DNA from: Oceanospirillaceae bacterium
Lineage (GTDB): Bacteria; Pseudomonadota; Gammaproteobacteria; Pseudomonadales; Balneatricaceae
Length of the DNA stretch: 51,448 nt
NCBI GenBank assembly: GCA_016845445.1
Contig: JAERSU010000264.1
Span: forward strand, 1-51,448
Direction: 5' to 3'
A model generated the notes under the pieces. The model saw only the letters and a program-made list of their open reading frames with translations, did no database searches and was not told where the DNA came from. The translations under genes and the position numbers were made by a program. This document shows, piece after piece, positions 10,206-19,661 of this stretch (its first letter is position 1; each line of letters opens with the position of its first letter).

Positions 10206-10899
10206 TGCAGTGCAACAGCTGGTTCTGCAAAGCCTCCAGGTGAGCAAATCATTTGCTGACGGCAGTCGCCATATTCAGGTGCTAGACGGCCTGGATTTCA
10301 GCCTGCAAGCTGGGCAAAGTACTGCCATCCTCGGTAGTTCTGGTTCCGGTAAGAGCACCTTGCTGCAATTATTAGCGGGTTTAGATCACTCAGATTCTGG
10401 TGACATTCAGGTGGCCGGTGAATCTTGGTCCACTATGAATGCTGCACAAGCCGCTAGGTGGCGCAATCAACATTTGGGCTTTGTTTTTCAGTTTCATCAT
10501 CTGTTGGCAGAATTTGATGCCGTTGAAAATGTTGCCTTGCCCGCCATCATGGCAGGCACAAAACCGGACCAAGCAAAGCAGGCCGCTGCTGAGTTATTGA
10601 CTCGTGTGGGTTTAGAACAGCGCTTGAGTCATCGGCCAGCAGCCTTGTCTGGTGGTGAACGTCAGCGTGTGGCCATTGCTCGATCGCTGGTGAATAATCC
10701 AGCTTGTGTGTTGATGGATGAACCCACAGGTAATTTGGACCAAGACAATGCCGAACAGGTGTTGACCCTGTTACGGCAATTGCAGATTGAATCGCAAACG
10801 GCCTTTGTTGTGGTCACCCACGATGAACACTTGGCCGCGCAGCAGGATAGTCAGTATCGCTTGCAGGCTGGTCAGCTTAGGCTAGTACCATCATCCTGA
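10198..10899 (+). CDS. lolD: Lipoprotein-releasing ABC transporter ATP-binding protein LolD
   Basis: LolD is the ATPase that powers lipoprotein extraction by the Lol permease. The 233-aa product has the Walker A motif GSSGSGKST, the Q-loop FVFQFHHLLAEF, the ABC signature LSGGERQRVAIARSL, the Walker B VLMDEPTGNLD and the switch histidine in VVTHDEH. It overlaps the permease gene by 8 nt, so the two are almost certainly co-translated. A minus-strand gene follows after 8 nt, so this transcript ends here. Confidence 0.95.
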   Translation: MNSAVQQLVLQSLQVSKSFADGSRHIQVLDGLDFSLQAGQSTAILGSSGSGKSTLLQLLAGLDHSDSGDIQVAGESWSTMNAAQAARWRNQHLGFVFQFHHLLAEFDAVENVALPAIMAGTKPDQAKQAAAELLTRVGLEQRLSHRPAALSGGERQRVAIARSLVNNPACVLMDEPTGNLDQDNAEQVLTLLRQLQIESQTAFVVVTHDEHLAAQQDSQYRLQAGQLRLVPSS

Positions 10900-10907
10900 G
10901 CCGCAGG

Positions 10908-11414
10908 CTATTTTTTACGGCCTGTCCAGTTCTGACGTACCTTCCATACCCAAAATCGATTCACTGTTACATAGCCTACCACAGCCCCTACTAGAGCACA
11001 GATTATGGCACCAAGCAAAAACGGCTGCCATATCACGGTAATTTGATCATAAAACCATTCGATGGATAATTTGAAGTTTGGTTTATGGACATTATTGCCC
11101 ATGATTAAACTACCTAGTTTGTACTGAAAAAAGTAGATAGCAGGCATGGTAAGTGGATTACTAATCCATACTAAGGCCACAGCAATGGGGAGATTGGCAC
11201 TAATACGATAAGCTAAAAAGGCTGCTAGCAACATCTGAAAGGGCATGGGTAACATGCCGCAGAATATGCCAATAGCCACGGCTTTAGCAATGACACTGCG
11301 CTTAAAGCTCCAGATATCATGCCGGTGCATCAAATCATCCAACCAACCTAATGACTTGTGCTTGCTTAGCTGCCGCGGGTCTGGGCTGATTTTTTTAAAA
11401 AACTTACGAGGCAT
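10908..11414 (-). CDS. DUF2062 family membrane protein
   Basis: This is a small inner-membrane protein of the DUF2062 family, function unknown. The sequence begins MPRKFFKKISPDPRQLSKHKSLGWL, the conserved start of the family, which is why I use the ATG at 11414 rather than the one at 11423. Helices follow at about residues 42-64 (IAKAVAIGIFCGMLPMPFQM), 70-90 (with the family motif WISNPLTMPAIY) and near the C-terminus. It is convergent with lolD. In Pseudomonas-type genomes a DUF2062 gene sits between the lol genes and comEC, as here, so the position is conserved although the role is unknown. Confidence 0.85.
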   Translation of the reverse strand: MPRKFFKKISPDPRQLSKHKSLGWLDDLMHRHDIWSFKRSVIAKAVAIGIFCGMLPMPFQMLLAAFLAYRISANLPIAVALVWISNPLTMPAIYFFQYKLGSLIMGNNVHKPNFKLSIEWFYDQITVIWQPFLLGAIICALVGAVVGYVTVNRFWVWKVRQNWTGRKK

Positions 11415-11578
11415 GGGATACATCTGTGTGCCGAAGAGGCCCTATTATGCCTTGCCAGGGAGGACAAGCCAACCGACTAGGCCGGCATTATGCAAGAAAA
11501 CACCTACACTATTAGTGGTAGACCACCTAAGTCAATGTCTGGCTAAGGTAAACGCACCATCTGCCAAGGAGTGGTGGA

Positions 11579-13909
11579 ATGAGAAAAGCGCTGTTGTTTG
11601 GCGTGCTAATTTGGCTCCTAGCTTGGTTAGTCCATGGCTGGTTAAGCTGGACGCTGGTTAACGTTGCGTCGCTTGTCGGCTATGTGCGCTATGCATCGCC
11701 AAGCAAGCGCTTATTGGTGTTGTTGCTCATTGCTACGGTATTGATGAAGACCTATGCCATGACCCGGCAGCAACAACAGTTACCCGTTTTCTTGCATGGT
11801 CAAGGAGCCATATTGTCCGGTTGTTACCAGGTTGTAGATCCGCAGGCATTTCCCCTTAGCCTGAAGGTGACTAAAGTTAGCCTGTTAAGACCAACGCTTA
11901 CCCAGTCCCTAAAACAACCTCATAGTTGGCGCCCTTATGACCTGCCAAATCGCCCCTATGTGTTGCTCAACGTGTATAACAAGCATGCTATAGCAAGTCT
12001 ACAACAGCAGACCAGTGGGCGCATTGAGTCACTGGTACAGCTACGCAAGGTACGTAACTACGCCAATCCCCATGGTTTTGATTACCGTAGTTGGAGTAGG
12101 CGCCAAGGGCAACTTGCCCGTGGTTATGTAAAGCAACTTTTAAGCTTGGCAAAAGCTGCTAAGGGCTGTAATCAATTAATAACTTATGTGGCGCCTTTAC
12201 GCCTAGCTATGTTACAACGCCTGCAAGAACTCACTATTGATAGTGCGGCTAGTAAGCTGTGGCAGGCCCTTGCAATTGGTCATAGCCAGGTTCTTTCTAA
12301 TACCGACTGGCAGGTGGTAAACCGCACAGGTACCACCCATTTGCTCATTATTTCTGGTTTGCATATAGGCCTATTAGCCAGTCTAGTCTTGCTGCTTTGG
12401 AAATACTTGCAACCCTTTACCCGCCTAGAATATTGGCACCCTTTGCCGTTATTGTTTGCCTGGAGCATGGCGTTTTTGTATGCCTTGCTAAGTGGTTGGG
12501 GGTTACCTGCCCAACGCGCCATGATTATGATTAGCTTCGTCTTACTAGGAGGCTGGCGCCGTATTGCGTGGCCCCTAGAACAACGCCTGTTAGGCGCCGC
12601 ATTGTTAACCCTGCTGTTACAACCCGTTAGTGTGTTTCAGCCTGGCTTTTGGTTTTCTTATTTAGCTGTGGCAAATTTAGCCCTCATTTGGCGTCAGCGG
12701 CAACGGCCTGATGCCTTGGGGGTGAGGCATTGGTGGCAGGCTCATTGCTTAGCTCAGTTAGCCTTAATTATGATGCTATCACCGGTTATTGCTGCGGTAA
12801 CCGGTGGCCTTAGTCTAGTAGCACCAGTTATTAATTTAATTCTCATACCCCTGTTTAGCTTGTTTGTTGTACCTTGGGTGTTAATTATGAGTGTCTTTGT
12901 TGTGCTTATTGACATTGAAAACTGGGCCACTCTGTTTACCGGGCAACTCCTTAACCATATTTGGCACGCACTGTCTTGGCTATCACAGCGGTCGTGGGCT
13001 TATATTTATACCAGCCACTGGCCCCTGGCTGTGTGGCTTGTTTGGGGTATAACTGGATTAGGCTTGTTGCTAGCTGGGCGATTAATGCTATTACCGGGCT
13101 TGGCTTTGTTATTGGTGTTGCTATGCACGCCGGCCAAGCCAAGTAATCGATTAGTCGTTATGGATGTGGGACAGGGCCTTGGGGTGTGGTTACAGGCAGG
13201 CGACAAACACCTGCTTTATGATCTGGGCGATCGCTTCCGCAGTGGGTTTAATCTGTTTGACGCGGTGATGTTGCCCCAACTACAACATGCTGGGGTAAGC
13301 GAGCTAGATAGAGTATACATTAGCCACTGGGATAGGGATCATAGTGGTGGTATCAGTGCCTTACGCCACCAAGCTGCTATGCAGGTCCAAGAGTGGGTGC
13401 TCCCCAGTGAGCGCAAAGTGCAATTAGAAAGTGTGTTGCAGCTAGAAGGCAAAAACGTAAGGCGGTGTGAAACCAGCCCCTGGCACAACTTTGCTGATAT
13501 GAAAATACGGCAATTTAATCTGCGGCAAAAGGGCTTGCAGAAAAACAATGCCTCCTGTGTGGTACAAATAGAATACGCGGGCAAACGCCTATTGTTAACG
13601 GGTGATATTGAACGCCTGGCCGAACAACAGCTGTGGCGCAAGTATGCCAATGAATTGGCCAGTGATGTCATGTTGGCGCCACACCATGGCAGCAAGACGT
13701 CTTCTTCGGCCGAGTTTTTGGCTTATGTAAAGCCCCGTGTCAGCTTGATTTCAGCGGGTTTTGATAACCGCTTTAATCATCCTCACCAGCAGGTCTTAGA
13801 GCGTTATTGGCAAAACGATGTGCACTGGCTTAATACGGCTATACATGGGCAGATTGAAATAATCATGCATAAACAAGCATGGCAGATAAAATACCATCGC
13901 TATGATTAG
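11579..13909 (+). CDS. comEC: DNA internalisation protein ComEC/Rec2
   Basis: ComEC is the inner-membrane channel that takes up single-stranded DNA in natural competence. The 776-aa product has N-terminal helices, an OB-like DUF4131 region (about 70-220), the competence domain with many helices (GTTHLLIISGLHIGLLASLV at about residue 250 is the family hallmark), and a C-terminal metallo-beta-lactamase domain beginning VMDVGQGLGVWL with the metal motif HWDRDHSGG and APHHGSKTSSS. AAGGAG lies 7 nt before the ATG. No other competence gene is in this window, so competence cannot be inferred from this gene alone. lpxK follows directly; msbA and exbBD, common at this position in relatives, are absent. 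Confidence 0.93.
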   Translation: MRKALLFGVLIWLLAWLVHGWLSWTLVNVASLVGYVRYASPSKRLLVLLLIATVLMKTYAMTRQQQQLPVFLHGQGAILSGCYQVVDPQAFPLSLKVTKVSLLRPTLTQSLKQPHSWRPYDLPNRPYVLLNVYNKHAIASLQQQTSGRIESLVQLRKVRNYANPHGFDYRSWSRRQGQLARGYVKQLLSLAKAAKGCNQLITYVAPLRLAMLQRLQELTIDSAASKLWQALAIGHSQVLSNTDWQVVNRTGTTHLLIISGLHIGLLASLVLLLWKYLQPFTRLEYWHPLPLLFAWSMAFLYALLSGWGLPAQRAMIMISFVLLGGWRRIAWPLEQRLLGAALLTLLLQPVSVFQPGFWFSYLAVANLALIWRQRQRPDALGVRHWWQAHCLAQLALIMMLSPVIAAVTGGLSLVAPVINLILIPLFSLFVVPWVLIMSVFVVLIDIENWATLFTGQLLNHIWHALSWLSQRSWAYIYTSHWPLAVWLVWGITGLGLLLAGRLMLLPGLALLLVLLCTPAKPSNRLVVMDVGQGLGVWLQAGDKHLLYDLGDRFRSGFNLFDAVMLPQLQHAGVSELDRVYISHWDRDHSGGISALRHQAAMQVQEWVLPSERKVQLESVLQLEGKNVRRCETSPWHNFADMKIRQFNLRQKGLQKNNASCVVQIEYAGKRLLLTGDIERLAEQQLWRKYANELASDVMLAPHHGSKTSSSAEFLAYVKPRVSLISAGFDNRFNHPHQQVLERYWQNDVHWLNTAIHGQIEIIMHKQAWQIKYHRYD

Positions 13910-13961
13910 TCAGTCTTTCCTAAGCAGGCTATAATGGTGGCTGTGATTTTAGTGAGTGACG

Positions 13962-15017
13962 ATGTTGATGTCGCAGCGACTTATACAGGCTTGGTACAAG
14001 GGGGCATGGTGGCTTTGGCTACTATGGCCCATTAGTTGGTTATACCGAGGCATGCGTTATCTGTCACTGTGGTTAACAAGCAGTGCGAAGGCCAACCCAG
14101 TGCCCTTGTTGGTGGTAGGTAATATCACCCTTGGTGGCACGGGTAAAACGCCCCTAGTGCTAGCCCTAGTCAAAGCGCTGAGCAAGCAGGGGTTGCGCAC
14201 GGCTATTATTAGCCGTGGTTATGGCGGCCAAGTCGGAGCTGGTCCGCATATAATTTCTGCTTTAGATAGCCCTGCCTACGTTGGTGATGAGCCTTATCTG
14301 TTGTATCAACAAAGTGGTGTACCTGTGGCTGTGGGCAGTGATCGTCATGCTGCAATGCAGCGTTTACTAGCAGATTATCAGCTAGATTTGATAATCAGTG
14401 ATGATGGTCTGCAAAATCGTCACATAAAAGGCGATGTAGAATGGTTAGTGGTTGATGGCCTACGTGGATTTGGTAATCAGCAGTGTTTGCCAATGGGGCC
14501 ACTACGTGAACCTATGGCGCGTACACAGGAAGTGGACGCCATATTTATCACAGCTCCTGCTGATACAAACTTGTCTATGGCGGCAGAGTATGCAAAGCAA
14601 CAACATGTCTATGCATTGCAGCCCAGGTTAACCGGTTTGCGGTTTATTAGTAACAATCAACCTGCAGACTGGCCTATAAATGGTTGCCAGGTACACGCTT
14701 TGGCTGGCATAGGTAACCCACGGCGGTTTTTTGCTGATTTGCGGGCCAAGGGGCTTAACGTGGAAGCTTCTGAGTTTGCCGATCATCACGAGTTCACCCA
14801 GCAAGATCTATTACCCTTCAGGGGAAAAACACTTATTATGACCGCCAAGGATGCCGTAAAATGTAAGGCTATTTTGCCGCACATGGACACCGCTGATGGC
14901 GCTACCGAAGAGCAAGCCTGGTACTATGCGGAACAAGAGTTAACTCTACCTGCTGAAGCCATACATGGTTTGCTTGAGCAGCTACAAAGATCAAACCTTA
15001 AGGATGCAAATGGATAA
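13962..15017 (+). CDS. lpxK: Tetraacyldisaccharide 4'-kinase
   Basis: LpxK phosphorylates the 4' position of the lipid A disaccharide precursor at the inner membrane. The 351-aa product has an N-terminal membrane-associating segment (WWLWLLWPISWLYRG), the P-loop VGNITLGGTGKTPLV, SRGYGG, and the SDDGLQNRHIKGDVEW segment that belongs to the active site. I use the ATG at 13962; an in-frame GTG lies 6 nt upstream. The last 8 nt overlap the Trm112-like gene, so coupling is likely. Confidence 0.94.
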   Translation: MLMSQRLIQAWYKGAWWLWLLWPISWLYRGMRYLSLWLTSSAKANPVPLLVVGNITLGGTGKTPLVLALVKALSKQGLRTAIISRGYGGQVGAGPHIISALDSPAYVGDEPYLLYQQSGVPVAVGSDRHAAMQRLLADYQLDLIISDDGLQNRHIKGDVEWLVVDGLRGFGNQQCLPMGPLREPMARTQEVDAIFITAPADTNLSMAAEYAKQQHVYALQPRLTGLRFISNNQPADWPINGCQVHALAGIGNPRRFFADLRAKGLNVEASEFADHHEFTQQDLLPFRGKTLIMTAKDAVKCKAILPHMDTADGATEEQAWYYAEQELTLPAEAIHGLLEQLQRSNLKDANG

Positions 15018-15204
15018 GAAATTATTGGAAGTTTTAGCCTGCCCAGTGAGTCATGCGGGCCTAGAATACAATGCGACAAACAACGAACTTGTATGTCGAG
15101 TTAGCAAGTTAGCCTACCCGGTGCGCGAGGGCATCCCAGTGTTGCTGGCGACGGAATCCCGTGAGCTGACTAGTGAAGAATTGCAAGCCTTAAGCGCAGA
15201 CTAA
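15010..15204 (+). CDS. Trm112-like protein (YcaR/UPF0434 family)
   Basis: This is a 64-aa zinc-ribbon-like protein of the Trm112/YcaR family (UPF0434). It starts MDKKLLEVLACPVSHAGL, matching the family, with TAAGGA 5 nt upstream inside lpxK; longer upstream readings in the same frame overlap lpxK without support. The pattern LACP...NELVCRVSKLAYPVREGIPVLL is conserved. Its exact role in bacteria is unclear. In E. coli and Pseudomonas it sits between lpxK and kdsB; here kdsB is missing and a phosphatase gene follows after 6 nt. Confidence 0.92.
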   Translation: MDKKLLEVLACPVSHAGLEYNATNNELVCRVSKLAYPVREGIPVLLATESRELTSEELQALSAD

Positions 15205-15210
15205 GTTAGC

Positions 15211-15675
15211 ATGCTTAAAGTTTTGTTTGTCTGCTTAGGTAATATTTGTCGCTCACCAGCGGCAGAAGGTGTGTTTCGTAATCTATGTCAAAAGCAAGGC
15301 ACGGCTTCGCGTTTTGTTATTGATTCGGCTGGCACAGCTGCTTACCACGTGGGTGCCAGTCCCGATGCTCGCATGCAAGCAGCTGCGCGCAGTAGAGGCG
15401 TGGAGCTAGGTGGCTTGAGAGGGCGTCAGACGGTGGTAGATGACTTTCATAAATTTGATATTATCATTGCCATGGATGCCAGCAATATGGCTAATCTACA
15501 AGGTCTTAAACCAGCAACAAGCACTGCTCAGCTAGTTATGATGTTGGATTACGGTCACTCTACACTGCAGGAAGTGCCTGACCCATATTATGGTGGTGCC
15601 GATGGATTTGAACAGGTTTTGGATCTGTTAGAAGATGCCTGTCTGGATTTTCACCGTCAATTTGTTTCACACTAA
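15211..15675 (+). CDS. Low-molecular-weight protein-tyrosine phosphatase
   Basis: This is a cytoplasmic cysteine phosphatase of the LMW-PTP/arsenate reductase fold. The 154-aa protein carries the P-loop VCLGNICRSP with nucleophile C8 and R14, and the general acid D124 in DPYYGG, as expected of an active enzyme. There is no tyrosine-kinase (Wzc-like) gene nearby, so its substrate is unknown. It has the same position, just before murB, in Pseudomonas-type gene orders. Its stop codon shares one base with the murB ATG. Confidence 0.93.
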   Translation: MLKVLFVCLGNICRSPAAEGVFRNLCQKQGTASRFVIDSAGTAAYHVGASPDARMQAAARSRGVELGGLRGRQTVVDDFHKFDIIIAMDASNMANLQGLKPATSTAQLVMMLDYGHSTLQEVPDPYYGGADGFEQVLDLLEDACLDFHRQFVSH

Positions 15676-16745
15676 TGAATATTTCACGACAGGTTAATCT
15701 GCAGCCTTTTAACAGCCTAGGTATTGAAGTCTATGCCGACTATTTTAGCCAAATTAATAATCTACAAGACTTGGCGGCAGCGCGTTGCTTTTGTCAGCAA
15801 CATGGCTTGCCATGGCTGCTAATTGGCGGTGGATCTAATTTGGTTCTAACGGATGACTTTGCCGGCCTGGTCATGCTGATGGCATGGCAAGGGCGGCAGC
15901 TCGTGACCTGTGCAGAGCTGCATTTTCCTACCCAATCAGCACCTCATATTGGCTATTGGCAGGTGGCAGCAGGTGAAAACTGGGATGATTTTGTTGCCTT
16001 TAGTATCGAGCAACAATATTTTGGCCTGCAAAACCTATCATTAATTCCTGGTACTGTAGGCGCTGCGCCCATTCAAAACATCGGTGCTTACGGTGCTGAC
16101 ATTGCCCAGGTGCTGCAGGAAGTACAAGTGTATGATTTTGCCAATGACCAGGTGTTTTATTTAACCGCAGCTGATTGTCAGCTAGCTTATCGTGACAGCG
16201 TATTTAAGCGTCGAACTGATTGGATAGTAACCCAAGTGACGTTTGCGCTATCGTGTGTGCCGCAGGTTAATGTCGGTTATGGGGATATTGCCAAGCATCT
16301 ACAGCAGGTAATAAAGCAGGCACCTGATACGGCATCTCCGCAACAGGTGCGAGAGGCGGTAATAGCCATTCGTCAGTCAAAATTACCCAACCCTGACGAC
16401 ATACCTAACGTAGGTAGTTTTTTTAAGAATCCTATCGTCACTGCAACGCAATATCGCCAACTGCTCCAGGAATGGCCGCAATTGGTGGCCTATCCTCAAG
16501 CAGATGGGGCTTACAAGTTGGCTGCCGGTTGGTTAATAGATCAGTTGGGCTGGAAAGGGCATCGCGCTAATGCAGTCGGTGTACACGAAAACCAGGCTTT
16601 GGTGTTGATACGAGAACCTCATGGAACAGCCGGTGGCAAAGAAATCATGCAGTTGGCTGAGGCAATTAAGGCAAATGTGCAGCAAGTCTTTGCTGTTGAC
16701 TTGCAAGTTGAGCCTCGGGTTGTTGGTGCACAGGGAAAAATCTAA
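15675..16745 (+). CDS. murB: UDP-N-acetylenolpyruvoylglucosamine reductase
   Basis: MurB is a FAD enzyme that makes UDP-MurNAc from the enolpyruvyl intermediate using NADPH, in the cytoplasmic stage of peptidoglycan synthesis. The 356-aa product is of the E. coli type: NTFG-like start (LQPFNSLGIEVYAD), FAD-binding LLIGGGSNLVLTDDF, SLIPGTVGAAPIQNIGAYG, the YRDSVFK segment, the catalytic serine in VGSFFKNP, and the C-terminal VEPRVVG. It overlaps the phosphatase stop by one base (TAATG) and ends 28 nt before a two-way terminator shared with rne. Confidence 0.95.
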   Translation: MNISRQVNLQPFNSLGIEVYADYFSQINNLQDLAAARCFCQQHGLPWLLIGGGSNLVLTDDFAGLVMLMAWQGRQLVTCAELHFPTQSAPHIGYWQVAAGENWDDFVAFSIEQQYFGLQNLSLIPGTVGAAPIQNIGAYGADIAQVLQEVQVYDFANDQVFYLTAADCQLAYRDSVFKRRTDWIVTQVTFALSCVPQVNVGYGDIAKHLQQVIKQAPDTASPQQVREAVIAIRQSKLPNPDDIPNVGSFFKNPIVTATQYRQLLQEWPQLVAYPQADGAYKLAAGWLIDQLGWKGHRANAVGVHENQALVLIREPHGTAGGKEIMQLAEAIKANVQQVFAVDLQVEPRVVGAQGKI

Positions 16746-16773
16746 CACTGACTCTGTGTTTGTAGGACGCAAT

Positions 16774-16803
16774 AAAAAGCCCGCTAAATATAGCGGGCTT
16801 TTA
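16774..16803. terminator. Bidirectional terminator between murB and rne
   Basis: The 9-bp arms AGCCCGCTA and TAGCGGGCT (78-86 and 91-99 of 16700s) pair around AATA and are flanked by A-runs on the left and T-runs on the right, so it can end both convergent genes. Confidence 0.9.
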
Positions 16804-16817
16804 GGTTAAGTTTACTG

Positions 16818-19661
16818 TTACTCTGTAGCAGCTTTAGCTTCTGCTTCGCGACGACGCTTTTCACGAGGGTCGTTAGGGGCGCGACGTCGTTGACGACGTT
16901 TTGGCTGCTCTTCAGCAACTGCTTCATCGGCGCTTGCAACGGTATCTTCGGTCGCAGCTGTGGCATCGGCAGATGATACGTCTGCCGCAGGTGCTGCTAC
17001 TTCAGCAGGTGCTGCTGCTTCGTCTGGGGTTGCTTCTGCAGCAGGTGCCTCTGTTGCAACACCAGCTGTTTCTGCGGCTGGCGCTGCTTCTGCAGCAGGC
17101 GCCTGTGCCTCTTCGGCGGCTGCTTCGGCTGGGGCTGCTTGTACCGCAGGGGCCGCTGCCTCAACCGGAACGTCTTCTACCGCAGGTGCTGTTGCTTCAG
17201 TGGGGGCAGATGCTTCAGCCTGGGCTGCTTCTGCTGTAGCCGCCACTGCAGCCACTGGGGCTGAGTCTACAGTATCTGTTGGGGCGGCTTCAGTGCTTGC
17301 TGTAGCTGTCACTTCTAGCGCTTGTTCTGCGTTGGCTTCTGCTTTTGGCTTGCGGCTACGAGGGTTGCGGCGGTTACGTGATTTTGGCTTGTCTTGAGCC
17401 TTATCTTGGGCAACAGTTTGATTGTCGCTAGGAGCGCTAACCTGCTCCTGATTAGCCACTTCATGGTCGGCATTGCTAGCTTCTTCGGTGCTGGCAATGT
17501 CAGATTTGCGATTACGGCCACTACGCTTACCAGCGCGATCTCGCTTGCGTTTTTGTTCACGGGTGCGATTGCTAGCAGATTCGTAGGCTTCTTCTGGGAC
17601 CTGTGGCGTAACTTCTTGGTTTTCTTCTACTTCCTGGTTACGGTCTTTGTCCTTGTTGCGCTGATTACGATTGCGGTTGTTCTTGCGATTATCATTGCGA
17701 CGGTTGCCACGCTTTTCTTCGTTGCTAGTGTCATCCTTGTTATCGCTCTTGTCATCCGACTTATCGTTCGGCTTATTCTTATCGCGATTATCATCGCGAT
17801 TGTTGCGCTTACGATTGCGCTGGTTACCACGATTACCACGCTCTTCGTTGTTGTTACGGCGCTTGCGTTGGTTATTGCGCTGTGGCTTCTTTTCTTCTTC
17901 AGCAGGAGCTTCTTCTTGGTTGTTGCTTGGCTGGCCGCCAAACAGGCTGCCAAGGGCGCGGACAATGCGACCAGTTAGGCTCGGTGCCTTATCAACTGCT
18001 GGCGCTACTGTTGGTGCTGTGGCTGGCGTAGGCTTTTCCGGCACCGGTGCAGGTTGGGCTGGCTGAATAGCTTTAACGGCGGGTTTTTCTACTGCTGGAG
18101 ATTGCGCTTGAGCGTTGAAATCATCAGTGTCAATTTGCGTGCTTTCAACCTGCATCTCATAACTAATTTCCGTGCTTAATACGGCTTCATGATCATCCCG
18201 CAGACGGCTAACTTCAAAGTGTGGAGTATGCATATCTGGGTTAGGAATAATCACCACACGCACACCAGCGGTGCGTTCGATTTCCATTAGCTGATCACGT
18301 TTTTCGTTGAGCAGATAGGTGGCCATATTGACTGGCAACACGGCACGGATTTCAGCAGAGCGTTCTTTGCTGGCTTCTTCGTTAATCAATCGAATAATGG
18401 ACAGTGCCAGGGAAGAAACATCACGGATGGTACCTTGACCACTACAACGTGGGCAGACAATACCTGAGGTTTCGCCTAGGGAAGGGCGTAAACGCTGACG
18501 TGACATTTCCATCAAGCCAAAGCGGGAAATACGACCAACCTGAACTCGGGCACGGTCAAGTTTAAGGGCATCACGCAACTTGTTTTCCACAGCGCGTTGA
18601 TTACGCATTGGGCCCATGTCGATAAAGTCGATAACGACCAAACCACCCATGTCACGCAGGCGTAATTGACGGGCAATTTCTTCGGCGGCTTCTAGGTTGG
18701 TGTTGAGGGCTGTTTCTTCAATGTCACTACCCTTGGTGGCGCGGGCTGAGTTGATATCAATAGACACCAATGCTTCCGTAGGATCGATGACAATGGCACC
18801 GCCAGAAGGCAGGGTGACTTCACGTTGGAAGGCTGTTTCGATTTGTGTTTCGATCTGGAAGCGCTTAAATAATGGGATTTCCTGTTGATACAGTTTGATC
18901 TTGTTCTGGTAGTTCGGCATAACCTGCTGCACAAAATTCAATACGTCCTGATGCACCTTTTCTTCATCGATGAGTACTTCGCCAATGTCTTGACGTAGGT
19001 AATCACGCATGGCACGAATAATGACATTGCTTTCTTGATAGATTAGAAATGGTGCGGGTCGTTGAGCGGCTGCATGGGTGATGGAATCCCACAGTTGCTG
19101 CAGGTAATCTAGGTCCCACTGAAGTTCTTCAGAACTGCGACCAATGCCGGCGGTCCGTACAATCACGCCGGATTCATCAGGTACTTCTAGTTGGCTCATT
19201 ACGTCGCGAAGCTGGGCGCGTTCTTCTCCCTCAATACGGCGAGAGATACCACCAGCACGTGGATTGTTAGGCATCAATACCAGGTAGCGACCGGCAAGGC
19301 TAATAAAGGTGGTAAGGGCGGCGCCCTTGTTGCCACGCTCTTCTTTGTCTACCTGAACAATGATTTCCTGGCCTTCTTCAACCAGATCACGGATGCTTGG
19401 GCGACCAGAGCCTGGCGCCGTTTCTTTGAAATATTGGCGAGAGATTTCTTTGATGGGCAAGAAACCGTGGCGCTCGGCACCATAGTCCACAAAGGCGGCT
19501 TCTAAGCTGGGCTCAACGCGGGTAATTTTGCCGCGATAGATATTAGCTTTTTTCTGTTCGCGAGCGCCAGATTCAATATCCAGATCGTAAAGGCGCTGGC
19601 CATCGACCAGAGCAACGCGCAACTCTTCTGCGTGAGTTGCATTGATTAACATTCTTTTCAT
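16818..19661 (-). CDS. rne: Ribonuclease E
   Basis: RNase E is the essential endonuclease of mRNA decay and rRNA/tRNA processing and the scaffold of the degradosome. The start [22 protein letters not shown] matches E. coli from its first residue, so I use the ATG at 19661; an in-frame TTG 9 nt upstream is unlikely. The catalytic half has the S1 domain (about 35-120), 5' sensor, DNase I-like region ([21 protein letters not shown]) and the Zn-link C403-P-R-C406. The other half is low complexity: an Arg/Asn/Lys/Asp-rich block (about 590-740), an Ala/Pro/Glu-rich block (about 800-920), and a basic end [18 protein letters not shown]. At 947 aa it is slightly shorter than in E. coli. Confidence 0.96.
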   Translation of the reverse strand: MKRMLINATHAEELRVALVDGQRLYDLDIESGAREQKKANIYRGKITRVEPSLEAAFVDYGAERHGFLPIKEISRQYFKETAPGSGRPSIRDLVEEGQEIIVQVDKEERGNKGAALTTFISLAGRYLVLMPNNPRAGGISRRIEGEERAQLRDVMSQLEVPDESGVIVRTAGIGRSSEELQWDLDYLQQLWDSITHAAAQRPAPFLIYQESNVIIRAMRDYLRQDIGEVLIDEEKVHQDVLNFVQQVMPNYQNKIKLYQQEIPLFKRFQIETQIETAFQREVTLPSGGAIVIDPTEALVSIDINSARATKGSDIEETALNTNLEAAEEIARQLRLRDMGGLVVIDFIDMGPMRNQRAVENKLRDALKLDRARVQVGRISRFGLMEMSRQRLRPSLGETSGIVCPRCSGQGTIRDVSSLALSIIRLINEEASKERSAEIRAVLPVNMATYLLNEKRDQLMEIERTAGVRVVIIPNPDMHTPHFEVSRLRDDHEAVLSTEISYEMQVESTQIDTDDFNAQAQSPAVEKPAVKAIQPAQPAPVPEKPTPATAPTVAPAVDKAPSLTGRIVRALGSLFGGQPSNNQEEAPAEEEKKPQRNNQRKRRNNNEERGNRGNQRNRKRNNRDDNRDKNKPNDKSDDKSDNKDDTSNEEKRGNRRNDNRKNNRNRNQRNKDKDRNQEVEENQEVTPQVPEEAYESASNRTREQKRKRDRAGKRSGRNRKSDIASTEEASNADHEVANQEQVSAPSDNQTVAQDKAQDKPKSRNRRNPRSRKPKAEANAEQALEVTATASTEAAPTDTVDSAPVAAVAATAEAAQAEASAPTEATAPAVEDVPVEAAAPAVQAAPAEAAAEEAQAPAAEAAPAAETAGVATEAPAAEATPDEAAAPAEVAAPAADVSSADATAATEDTVASADEAVAEEQPKRRQRRRAPNDPREKRRREAEAKAATE

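Noticed and set aside
11424..11578. RNA gene or small protein between DUF2062 and comEC
   Set aside because: No cloverleaf, terminator or supported start was seen; it reads as a divergent promoter region.
16901..18066. Long open frames on the plus strand opposite the C-terminal half of rne (for example 17394-17978)
   Set aside because: They are shadows of the Ala/Pro- and Arg/Asn-rich repeats of RNase E; they have no recognisable domain and the rne reading is clear.
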